Assembly: GCA_002352375.1 (NCBI GenBank)
Contig: DEIH01000123.1
Span: 1 to 13,550 of the forward strand
DNA length: 13,550 nucleotides
Origin: Spirochaeta sp. UBA2779
Lineage (GTDB): Bacteria; Spirochaetota; Spirochaetia; DSM-2461
Direction: 5' to 3'
In this document: in pieces, positions 1-7,337 of the stretch
Numbering within the stretch: the first letter of the stretch is position 1
How the letters are laid out: every line of letters starts with the position of its first letter
Notes under the pieces: model-generated
Seen by the model: only the letters and a program-made list of their open reading frames with translations
What the model was told of the DNA's origin: nothing
Database searches by the model: none
Position numbers and translations under genes: made by a program

Positions 1-2
1 CC

Positions 3-302
3 CGGGAAGGTTTTTTAAAAGTAACAGCCCCGGCAAGAACCGAAGTTGAATCATCCCGGAAGGCCGCCCTTATCAGAAAGGCCAACCAGCTCTTCAACGA
101 GGGGAATATCACCACAGCAAAGAAAATATTTCTTACACTGGGGTACTCCGACGGTATTATCCGGGCGGGAGATTACCATTACAAAAAGGCCGAGTTCTGG
201 GAGGCCTACAGACTTTACAGCCTCGCACCTTCACAAAGTAGGATGGATTTCCTGATTGAGCGAATGGCCAGTGTAATTCGGGAATGGATGAAAGATGAGT
301 AA
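3..302 (+). CDS. Unrecognised protein, 3' end only (5' end outside window)
   Basis: The reading frame is open from the window edge to a TAA at 300-302 and gives the last 99 residues of a protein; its start lies outside the window. I do not recognise the family. What is visible is soluble, charged and probably helical, with no membrane segment. Residues about 19-75 read like two helix pairs of the TPR or Sel1 kind: KANQLFNEGNITTAKKIF, then GDYHYKKAEFWEAYRLYSLA. The end is MASVIREWMKDE. The last 8 bases overlap the start of the following TPR gene, so the two are very probably co-transcribed and translationally coupled, and may share a scaffold role; that role is inference. The pattern and the tight coupling to the next gene support this frame over a 69-codon frame at 46-255. 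Confidence 0.75.
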   Translation, partial: REGFLKVTAPARTEVESSRKAALIRKANQLFNEGNITTAKKIFLTLGYSDGIIRAGDYHYKKAEFWEAYRLYSLAPSQSRMDFLIERMASVIREWMKDE

Positions 303-1389
303 TCTCACCCCGGAACAGCAATCTGAGATATCAGAACTCTCAAAGCAGGGCTATCAGCTCCTTAAAGAGGGGTTAACCCACCGGGCCATAGAAAACTTTG
401 AAAAGATTATTCCTGTGCAGCCGGATAATAACTACGCTCTGGTTGGTCTAGGGGATGCACACCGCAAAGAGAGTCACTTTAACAAAGCCGGAGAGTATTA
501 CCGGGAGTGCCTTAAATTCCATCCGGGAAACAATTATGCTCTGTTCGGATTAGCAGATTGCTATAAAGCCATGGGTCAGTTCAACCGGGCCATAGAAATC
601 TGGGAAGAATACCTCAAAAACGACGATACAAATATTACGGTACTCACCCGGGTGGCCGATGCCTATCGAAAGGTGCGAAAATTCTCCGAGTCTAAGAAAA
701 TCTACCTTCATGTTCTTGAAATGAACAGCACCAATTCCTATGCGCTGATCGGCCTGGCTCATTTGTATTACGATTTCAAAGAATACCAAGAGGCCCTGAA
801 ATACTGGAAAAAAATGGAAGATCTGATAGGAGACCGAATTGACATACGGGTACTCACGTCCATCGGGAACTGTTACAGAAAGCTGAAATTATTCACGGAT
901 GGTATACCCTATTTTAAAAGAGCCCTGGCCATTCAAGCGGGAAATTTTTATGCTTTTTATGGACTGGCCGACTGTTTCCGGGGCTTAAACCAGTCGGAAA
1001 AGTCTCTGGAATGCTGGAATCAGATATTGGGAAAAGATCCTGATAATAAAGTAATCCTTACCCGAGCCGGTGATGCCTGCAGAAATCTGGAACAACTGGA
1101 CGATGCTGAAAAATACTATCGTAAAGCTCTGGATATTGATTACGATCTGTACGCAGAGCTTGGTTTGGCGCTTATTGCAAAAAAGAAGGGGAACTACGAG
1201 GAAGCCCTGGTATTGCTCAAAGAATTAATACCGAAGGAACCTAAAAACGCTCGAATCTACATGGAAACCGCCGTATGCTACGAAAAACTGGCAAAACGCA
1301 GTAAAGCCATTGAGATTCTGGAAGATTACAGGAGACTGGGCCTGAGCAGCACACTGATTAATGAGTACGCTCAGACTTTAAAATCTTAA
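295..1389 (+). CDS. Tetratricopeptide (TPR) repeat protein
   Basis: The product is 364 residues, built almost wholly of TPR helix pairs from about residue 15 to 345, roughly nine or ten repeats, with no signal peptide or membrane segment, so probably a cytoplasmic protein-binding scaffold. Two repeat types alternate. One carries NxYALxGLADC (near residues 46, 80, 147 and 217); the other carries VLTRxxDAxRK (near 116, 186 and 253). A conserved Trp follows the first type at 103, 171 and 241. The repeating unit is therefore a TPR pair of 68-70 residues. The ATG at 295 overlaps the end of the upstream gene by 8 bases, and GAAAG just before it may be a weak ribosome site. The TAA overlaps the stop codon of the convergent alaS. 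TPR proteins bind peptides or partner proteins; the partner here is unknown. Confidence 0.9.
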   Translation: MSNLTPEQQSEISELSKQGYQLLKEGLTHRAIENFEKIIPVQPDNNYALVGLGDAHRKESHFNKAGEYYRECLKFHPGNNYALFGLADCYKAMGQFNRAIEIWEEYLKNDDTNITVLTRVADAYRKVRKFSESKKIYLHVLEMNSTNSYALIGLAHLYYDFKEYQEALKYWKKMEDLIGDRIDIRVLTSIGNCYRKLKLFTDGIPYFKRALAIQAGNFYAFYGLADCFRGLNQSEKSLECWNQILGKDPDNKVILTRAGDACRNLEQLDDAEKYYRKALDIDYDLYAELGLALIAKKKGNYEEALVLLKELIPKEPKNARIYMETAVCYEKLAKRSKAIEILEDYRRLGLSSTLINEYAQTLKS

Positions 1390-3182
1390 TCCTCGCCGGT
1401 TAACACCCCGCGAATACGCCGAACACCCCGGGAGCTGGATTGTTCCTTGGCAATTTTAAACGTTCCAAGTTCTCCTATAGAATCTACATGGGGGCCGCCG
1501 CAAACCTCCGTAGAAAAATCCCCGATGCTGTAAACCTTCACCTGCTCATCGTACTTTCCCTCAAAGAGAGCCCTGGCGTTCATGTCCCGGGCTTCCTGGA
1601 GGGTCATGGTTTTCAGGCTTACCGGAAGATTTGCAGCTATTTTCTTATTTACCAGTTTTTCAACGGCCTCTTTTTCTTCAGCAGTCATAGGCTGGGGATG
1701 AACAAAGTCGAAGCGCAGGCGCTCGGCGGTGATGTTTGAACCTTTCTGGGCCACGTGGTCGCCCAGGGTAAGGCGGAGTGCTTCGTGCAGCAGATGGGTG
1801 GCAGTGTGGTAGCGGGTGGACATCACCGAATCATCAGCCAGGCCGCCCTTGAATGTCTTATCGGCGCCTTTTTTCGATGTTTCCTGATGCTTCTTAAAAG
1901 CCTCATCAAAACCTGATCGGTCTACAGTCATGCCGTTTTCTGCAGCCAGTTCCTCGGTGAGTTCCACCGGAAATCCGTAAGTGTCATAAAGGCGGAAAGC
2001 CACCCGTCCGGGAATTATCTTTTTCGGGTTGCGTTGGAGATTGGGAAGCAGCTTGTCGAATTCTTTGTGCCCATGCTCCAGAGTCTTGCGGAATTGAGTC
2101 TCTTCCAGGGCCAGCTCACTGATAATCACATCCCGGCGGTCTTTAAGCTCATCAAAAACCCCTTTGTAAATCCCGATTACCGAATCGGCGATACGTCCGA
2201 GAAAGTCAATTTCAATACCCAGTTTCAGCCCATGGCGTACCGCCCGGCGAATCAGTCGGCGCAGGATGTAACCCTGACCAAGGTTTGAAGGTTTAATGCT
2301 GTTCTCATCTCCGAGAATCATGGTTGCGGTTTTCACATGGTCGGCTATCACACGGAAAGACTGTATGGTGTCTTCATTTTCTGTATATTTTCTGCTTGAT
2401 ATGTTTTCGATAGTTTTAATGATATCGGCGAAAAGGTCAGTTTCATAAACATTCTTCTCACCTAAAAGCATGGTGATGGTGCGTTCTACACCCATACCGG
2501 TATCCACACAAGGCCTGGCCATAGGTTTGTAGGTACCGTCGGCCTGTTTGTCGTACTGCATGAAGACGTCGTTCCAGATTTCAAAATACTTGCCGCAGGA
2601 ACAGCCAGGACGACAGTCAGATCCGCATGCATCAATCCCGGTGTCGTAGAACATCTCTGAATCAGGACCGCAGGGACCGGTTAAACCGGCAGGGCCCCAC
2701 CAGTTATCCTCTTTGGGAAGTTTGTAAATCCGCTCTTCGGGAATCCCCAGGGATACCCAGGTATCGTAGGATTCCTGATCGAAGGGAGCATCCTCATCTC
2801 CTTCGAAAACTGTTACCGAGAGGCGGTTTTTATCCAGTCCCAGGTATTCCCTGCTGGTAAGAAACTCATAACTCCAGCTGAGAGCTTCTTTCTTGAAATA
2901 GTCCCGAAGCGACCAATTTCCCATCATTTCAAAAAATGTGAGGTGGGAAGAGTCTCCCACAGCTTCGATATCACCGGTTCTGATACATTTCTGAACATCA
3001 ACCAGTCTGGCACCGGCGGGATGGTCCTGTCCCAGCAGATAAGGAACCAGAGGGTGCATTCCGGCAGTTGTAAAAAGCACCGTCGGATCGTTCTCTGGAA
3101 TCAGAGATTTCCCGGAAATCTCTGCGTGGCCCCTGGAAGTAAAAAAATCTATGTATTTATGTCGCAGTTCATTGGCAGTCAT
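1386..3182 (-). CDS. alaS: Alanyl-tRNA synthetase, short form without C-Ala domain
   Basis: This enzyme charges tRNA-Ala with alanine and hydrolyses mischarged Ser- or Gly-tRNA-Ala. The 598-residue protein has the class II catalytic core (about 1-240; FFEMMGNWS at 83-91, GMGVERT at 229-235), the helical tRNA-recognition domain (about 240-430, with GQGYILRRLIRRAVRHG at 302-318) and the editing domain with its metal ligands HTATH (His459, His463) and CGGPH (Cys561, His565). It ends about 30 residues after that last motif, so the C-terminal DHHA1/C-Ala domain of the usual roughly 875-residue bacterial enzyme is absent. The end is clean and in frame, and short AlaRS is known in spirochaetes (Borrelia has one of about 594 residues, from memory), so I read this as lineage-specific and not as a broken gene. 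AGGAT lies about 8 bases before the ATG. It follows fliG1 by 47 bases on the same strand. Confidence 0.96.
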   Translation of the reverse strand: MTANELRHKYIDFFTSRGHAEISGKSLIPENDPTVLFTTAGMHPLVPYLLGQDHPAGARLVDVQKCIRTGDIEAVGDSSHLTFFEMMGNWSLRDYFKKEALSWSYEFLTSREYLGLDKNRLSVTVFEGDEDAPFDQESYDTWVSLGIPEERIYKLPKEDNWWGPAGLTGPCGPDSEMFYDTGIDACGSDCRPGCSCGKYFEIWNDVFMQYDKQADGTYKPMARPCVDTGMGVERTITMLLGEKNVYETDLFADIIKTIENISSRKYTENEDTIQSFRVIADHVKTATMILGDENSIKPSNLGQGYILRRLIRRAVRHGLKLGIEIDFLGRIADSVIGIYKGVFDELKDRRDVIISELALEETQFRKTLEHGHKEFDKLLPNLQRNPKKIIPGRVAFRLYDTYGFPVELTEELAAENGMTVDRSGFDEAFKKHQETSKKGADKTFKGGLADDSVMSTRYHTATHLLHEALRLTLGDHVAQKGSNITAERLRFDFVHPQPMTAEEKEAVEKLVNKKIAANLPVSLKTMTLQEARDMNARALFEGKYDEQVKVYSIGDFSTEVCGGPHVDSIGELGTFKIAKEQSSSRGVRRIRGVLTGED

Positions 3183-3229
3183 TTGCGTATCCTATCGATG
3201 TTCAGTGGGGTTGTTCAAGACTTAATGAA

Positions 3230-4324
3230 TTAAATCAAATCAGCCTCTTCACGGATGATAATGTAGGTTCCAGCCTCTTCCCCGGCGCGTATTTTCTCCA
3301 GAAAGTCTCTGACAGCGGCATCTGCATCACTCCGGGGAACCAGTCCCATAATATCCCCTTCATCGGCCACCATAAGACGGCGGCGGGAGCTTAAGGATTC
3401 TTTAATACGATCGCGGATTTCTTCGGTCTGACCTTTGAGCAGAAGAGCAATATCCCTTTCCTCCATCTGACGAAGTATGTTCTGCAGGTCTATATCCCTC
3501 AGATGAAGAACACTGTCCATGGTGTAAAGCTTTTCTTTTACCTGTTCAGCCAATGATGGGTCGGTAACTTCGAGGTTTCCAAGAAGCCGGCGTTCATCTG
3601 AAAGATCCATAAAACGAAGAATATCGGCCAGGGCAGAACGACCGTCCATCTCTTCACTGTCGTCCTTAGCGATAAATCTGAGTTTTTCCTGGAGGGTGGT
3701 TTCAACGGTTGAAATAACCTCCCGGGATACCTTTTCGGTCCTGGCCATCCTCAGAACGATTGCTCCGCGTTCCTCATCCGGCAGGGATTCTAACAGCCGG
3801 GAGGCATGTGCAGGATCGAGATAGGACATAACAAGAGAGAGGGTTACGGAATTCTCCTTACGGAGAAGGTTGGTTATCTGATTAAAATCAAGGTCGTTGA
3901 GAAAGGCAAAGGGTTTTGAGGAAGACTCGGGGACGGCCTTTGCCACAATTTGAGCTGCTTTCTCAGTTCCGAAGGCTGCATTGAGGATTTCCCGGGCGGC
4001 ATCCACCCCACCCCGGGCTCGGCGTACTTCCAGATTTCCAAAACGGTCGCCGAACTCCTCCAGAAGTTTCCCGGCCTCAACGGCATCCACCCGCCGGGTA
4101 TCGGCAATCTGCCGGGCAAGATCTTCAGCTTCCCGGGGATTAAGCCGGGCCATAACTTTGGCAGCTTCGTCAGTCCCCAGAAGGAGAAGGAGACTGGCGG
4201 CTTTACTGCCTGGGTCAGTTTTCTTTCCTGCACTGCTTTTATCATCATTTTCTGAAGTAACTTTCAGAAAACCTTCAGAGGAGACGGATTTGTAGACATC
4301 AATCGGTAATTTACGCTTGCCCAT
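3230..4324 (-). CDS. fliG1: Flagellar motor switch protein FliG, divergent FliG1-type paralogue
   Basis: FliG forms the rotor face of the flagellar C-ring and meets the stator. The 364 residues follow the FliG plan: a basic, disordered N-terminal extension (about 1-38), FliG_N (about 39-140, with GGVDAAREILNAAFG at 105-119), the middle domain (about 145-215) and the C-terminal domain (about 225-364, with DIALLLKG at 291-298). It departs from canonical FliG at key sites. The EHPQ motif reads KENS-V (156-160), the MFxF hinge reads LYTM (266-269), and in the torque helix the Arg of IQR-LLQ is Asn282. Spirochaetes carry two FliG proteins; these changes fit FliG1, the non-canonical one, which in Borrelia lies beside alaS as far as I recall. 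AGGAT stands about 8 bases before the ATG. It is the first gene of a fliG1-alaS unit and is divergent from the exported-protein gene. Confidence 0.88.
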   Translation of the reverse strand: MGKRKLPIDVYKSVSSEGFLKVTSENDDKSSAGKKTDPGSKAASLLLLLGTDEAAKVMARLNPREAEDLARQIADTRRVDAVEAGKLLEEFGDRFGNLEVRRARGGVDAAREILNAAFGTEKAAQIVAKAVPESSSKPFAFLNDLDFNQITNLLRKENSVTLSLVMSYLDPAHASRLLESLPDEERGAIVLRMARTEKVSREVISTVETTLQEKLRFIAKDDSEEMDGRSALADILRFMDLSDERRLLGNLEVTDPSLAEQVKEKLYTMDSVLHLRDIDLQNILRQMEERDIALLLKGQTEEIRDRIKESLSSRRRLMVADEGDIMGLVPRSDADAAVRDFLEKIRAGEEAGTYIIIREEADLI

Positions 4325-4385
4325 TAATTTATCCTACACTTATGAAGCCTCTCGTTAAAGGGCCGATTCGCCGATAATACTGTTG
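4325..4385. promoter_or_regulatory. Divergent intergenic region, likely holds two promoters
   Basis: These 61 bases separate the divergent starts of fliG1 and the exported-protein gene, so both promoters must lie here or inside the neighbouring 5' coding ends. On the + strand GATAAT at 4373-4378 resembles a -10 box, but it is only 7 bases from the ATG and no -35 box stands at the right distance. On the - strand TTTAAC and TAGGAT are 17 bases apart, but TAGGAT coincides with the fliG1 ribosome site. I cannot assign either promoter. Confidence 0.4.
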
Positions 4386-5285
4386 ATGAGATTTAAACCT
4401 TTCTGCCTGGTACTGTTCATCCTCATTCCTCATACCTTGAGTTCTCAGGCAGCAGGTATTAGTCTTCAATTCCCGTTTGTTTCCCATTTTAATGCCGAAG
4501 TGAACGGCGGCAGTGTTGTTCTAACCTGGAGGGATCCTGCAGACACAAATGATATGGTTTTTGAAATTCGCCGATACTCTCAGCCGATAACAGCTGAGAA
4601 TCTCAGCCGTACAGATCTGGTGGCCCATATTGCACCGGGAATACGGGTTTTTACCGATTATCCTGATGTGGACAATTCCTGGTGGTATGCTGTTATCAGC
4701 ATCAAAAACAAAAGAACGATAAATCTTATCGTCCCCTGGAGAAATACTCTTGGTATTCCGGTTACATTCAAGTCGAAGGACGAGATTCAAATAAATACCG
4801 CCATATCCAACCCGGAGGAACCGCAAAGCCCTCAACCTTCTATCAGACCCGCACCAATTCCCTTTCTGGAAGGAAGAGGTTTCCCTGAAAAAACTTCATT
4901 GAGTGATGATGCTGCCATGGCATTAGGCAGAATCCTGAGTCCTGAAATCGGCGAGCTATGGGTGTCTGCTGAAAAAGAAATTCTTAAAGCCGATTACTCA
5001 GATACAGGTGATAAATCCCAATTGGTATTAAAAGGTATTCTTGATGGAAGCTTTGACCGGAGTGACTGGCCGGCGGCAGAAGCTGAACTGCTTGAGCTTT
5101 CCACTACAGAAAATCTGCCAAAAGATATGAAAGCCAGGATACTATTCTACAAAGGAGAATGCCGGTATTTTCAGCATAATCTGGAGGGGGCTTTTCTCTC
5201 CTTTCTGGTTTCGTCAAATTATTACTATAAAGAATCCCGCCGGTGGATGATTAGAATATACAGAGATCTGACACCGGTTTCCTGA
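4386..5285 (+). CDS. Exported protein with fibronectin-III-like domain and helical C-terminus
   Basis: I do not recognise a named family. From the ATG at 4386 the product is 299 residues; a TTG one codon upstream is the alternative start. Residues 1 to about 23 are a Sec signal peptide (MRFKPF, then a hydrophobic run CLVLFILI, probable cleavage after SSQA or SSQAA), with no clear lipobox. Residues about 33-110 look like a single beta-sandwich of the fibronectin III type (SVVLTWRDP, FEIRRYSQ, WWYAVIS). A Pro-rich linker follows (about 140-165), and the last 110 residues are helical and TPR-like (ARILFYKGECRYFQHNLEGA near 255). The protein therefore probably acts in the periplasm or at the outer membrane, binding other proteins. 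It diverges from fliG1 across 61 bases and converges on the GH57-like gene, ending 14 bases from it. A link to motility is only a guess from position. Confidence 0.8.
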   Translation: MRFKPFCLVLFILIPHTLSSQAAGISLQFPFVSHFNAEVNGGSVVLTWRDPADTNDMVFEIRRYSQPITAENLSRTDLVAHIAPGIRVFTDYPDVDNSWWYAVISIKNKRTINLIVPWRNTLGIPVTFKSKDEIQINTAISNPEEPQSPQPSIRPAPIPFLEGRGFPEKTSLSDDAAMALGRILSPEIGELWVSAEKEILKADYSDTGDKSQLVLKGILDGSFDRSDWPAAEAELLELSTTENLPKDMKARILFYKGECRYFQHNLEGAFLSFLVSSNYYYKESRRWMIRIYRDLTPVS

Positions 5286-5299
5286 AAACAATCTACGTT

Positions 5300-7285
5300 T
5301 CAGCGGCTTTTCAAACGTCCGATACGCAGGCTTATTTTGTAGGAATGAGTTCCAAGAGGCGGCAGTTCCACATTCCAGCAGGGCATAAAGAAACTGGACT
5401 GATATTTACGCCGAAGCTCTCTACCCACCCTGTAATCCGCGAAGACAGGGAAGCTCCACAATTCTGCAGGTTCAGAAAGGTTAAAAAGCATCATCACATC
5501 CCTTTCGGTATCCAGAAGAGTCCATGATTCAACATCACGGTCCCTTCCCCGGCGATCTGTCCCATTGTCTTTGGATTCTTCTGTATTGATTGAAATTGAC
5601 CGTTTATCCTCATCATCCGAGAGGGCCAGGTTTATTTCAGTTCCCCAGGGAAGGCTCAAGGTTCTAGGTGTGAGATTTGTGAGAAGATAATCAACTTCAA
5701 GGTTGTTACGCCTGAACCGGTATGTTTTCTTTATTTCCAGAACTTCACCACTGCCGTTCACCGGTCCCCGGCACCTTAAGGTTACCCGGGGCTGGTCTCT
5801 GACAAATTCCAGAGTCTCATAACGCTTACCCGGAAAAGGACTTCGGCTCCGATAGGAATTGCGCTCAAAACTTTCAGGACCGTCATCAGGATGAAGGATG
5901 TGATCGAGGAAGGCATGCCTGGGATACTTGTCGTAACCCTGCTCACGGGTGGCGGGAGGATGGTATTCCTCGGGGTAGCGGGAAAGAGTTGCCAGATAAT
6001 TTCTGGAAACGGGGAGATAATCCAGCTCAAAAAGGGCCCCGCCCACCGGATGCACATAGGCATTGAAGTTCAGCCCGCTGTAAAGAAATTCTTTCTGCCC
6101 ATCCATATCAAAATCAACCGAACTCAAAGCCGATTTGAAAATGCCTCGTTCCCGGGTGGCCTTTTCCGCCTCTATCAAAGCTGAATAGGCGGCGTGCCGC
6201 AGTCTGCTGCTGTAGATTCCTCCGGTGGGCCCATGCCAGTAAGCGTAATGCTCCTGCCCGCGCCAGAGCTCTTCTTTGGCATTTCTTTTACGGTATTTGT
6301 CTCCCCGAAGCTGATTGGTTAGTACCTCGATGTGCATCATTTTGGCATAGAGCAGACCGCTTTCACGGTATTTGGTAAGAAACTCACGGTAAAAAGGACT
6401 GGGCCGGCTGCTGCTTTTATCGGCACTTCCGGGATTATCAAGGCGCGACCAGCGCATCAGCGATGCATAAGTCGGTCCAGGGACGTACATTTTTTCTCTG
6501 GAAAAATTGGAATTTCTAATGTACCGGCCGGGATGGACGCATTCCAGCCAGTCCCGGGAACGGTGTACGGCCTCAAAAAACCGCTCCAGCCATTTTTCCT
6601 CATAACAGACACTGTGATTCCCCTCTCCACCGAGATTTCTTCCATCAATAATCAGGGACACGACCACTTCTTTATCTTCAGTAGGTTCCAGAGTCCTCAG
6701 ACTCTCCAGGATGTGTTCCGGTGGGACTTTAAGGAAGCGTTCGGTAAGAGAATCCATAACAGGAAAGATAACGACTGTTTTACCCTGATCCTCGGCGATA
6801 ACAGGAGATTCGGGCTTGAATGAGGGAACAGAAGGAAATGCCCTTTCACTTAAAAAAACATAATCCATACCGCTGGCTCTCAAGGATGAAGCCAGGTGAG
6901 CTTCCCACACCTGACCGGTTATCCAGCTGCCTCGAGAGCGTTTGCCGAACTTTTTACGCAAGTAGGTGGTCATCACCTCAGTCTGCCCCACCCTGTCCGG
7001 AGCGGGAACAAGGGGCAGCATGGGATCCCAAAAACCGCCGCCGAGCATCTCGATATTTTTTCTGGACATCATTTCACCGAGAACAGTATGAAATTCAGGG
7101 TGTTTTTTTTCCAGCCATTCAAGCAGGGGCCCGGCATAGAATAAAGTAGGACGAATTTCGGGATGGTTATAGATCGTTGTTAAAAACGGTTTAAACGCCT
7201 TCTGGTAGACATCTTCAAAGAGGATTTCGGTTTCTCCGGAGGGAACCGTGTTACTGGTCCCGAAAATCAGCTTTACTTTGCTCAT
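5300..7285 (-). CDS. GH57 family protein, 4-alpha-glucanotransferase-like, probably catalytically inactive
   Basis: The 661 residues align end to end, from memory, with Thermococcus litoralis 4-alpha-glucanotransferase: the GH57 barrel (about 1-270), the helical DUF1925 region with the conserved YAYWHGPTGGIY (348-359), and the DUF1926 beta-sandwich (about 385-661; VDFDMDGQKEF at 390-400, GGALFELDY at 415-423). Active enzymes of this group rearrange alpha-1,4-glucans. Here the HNHQP signature reads SNTVP (11-15), and the nucleophile motif WLTERVW reads WITGQVW (121-127), putting Gly124 where the catalytic Glu belongs (codon GGT at 6916-6914). The acid/base Asp appears kept (Asp214 in IIDG). 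GFYEP is GFWDP (84-88). The fold is otherwise well kept, so I infer a non-hydrolytic glucan-binding or regulatory role. No signal peptide is seen, so it is cytoplasmic. It follows rnfB by 52 bases on the same strand; GGA lies 4 bases before the ATG. Confidence 0.9.
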   Translation of the reverse strand: MSKVKLIFGTSNTVPSGETEILFEDVYQKAFKPFLTTIYNHPEIRPTLFYAGPLLEWLEKKHPEFHTVLGEMMSRKNIEMLGGGFWDPMLPLVPAPDRVGQTEVMTTYLRKKFGKRSRGSWITGQVWEAHLASSLRASGMDYVFLSERAFPSVPSFKPESPVIAEDQGKTVVIFPVMDSLTERFLKVPPEHILESLRTLEPTEDKEVVVSLIIDGRNLGGEGNHSVCYEEKWLERFFEAVHRSRDWLECVHPGRYIRNSNFSREKMYVPGPTYASLMRWSRLDNPGSADKSSSRPSPFYREFLTKYRESGLLYAKMMHIEVLTNQLRGDKYRKRNAKEELWRGQEHYAYWHGPTGGIYSSRLRHAAYSALIEAEKATRERGIFKSALSSVDFDMDGQKEFLYSGLNFNAYVHPVGGALFELDYLPVSRNYLATLSRYPEEYHPPATREQGYDKYPRHAFLDHILHPDDGPESFERNSYRSRSPFPGKRYETLEFVRDQPRVTLRCRGPVNGSGEVLEIKKTYRFRRNNLEVDYLLTNLTPRTLSLPWGTEINLALSDDEDKRSISINTEESKDNGTDRRGRDRDVESWTLLDTERDVMMLFNLSEPAELWSFPVFADYRVGRELRRKYQSSFFMPCWNVELPPLGTHSYKISLRIGRLKSR

Positions 7286-7294
7286 GCATTCCGG

Positions 7295-7314
7295 GTGGCG
7301 GTACAGCCGCCCAC
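7295..7314 (-). other. GC-rich hairpin between rnfB and the GH57-like gene
   Basis: On the - strand GTGGGCGG and CCGCCAC flank the loop CTGTA, giving seven pairs with one bulged G. It lies in the 52-base gap, about 10 bases upstream of the GH57-like ATG. No run of T follows, so it is not a classical intrinsic terminator. It could mark a processing point, shield the 3' end of the rnf message, or limit ribosome access to the next gene. The structure is seen; the role is inference. Confidence 0.4.
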
Positions 7315-7337
7315 ATTACGAGCGCTGCCTGACAGCC

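Noticed and set aside
46..255. 69-codon open frame on the + strand near the window start
   Set aside because: The frame at 3-302 has a far better protein-like pattern and couples to the TPR gene; this one is an overlapping shadow.
4373..4378. GATAAT as -10 box for the exported-protein gene
   Set aside because: Only 7 bases from the ATG and no -35 box at suitable spacing; not enough to call a promoter.
5295..5318. Inverted repeat ACGTTT ... AAACGT as terminator between the exported-protein gene and the GH57-like gene
   Set aside because: Only six pairs with a 12-base loop, no T run on either strand, and it overlaps the GH57-like 3' coding end.
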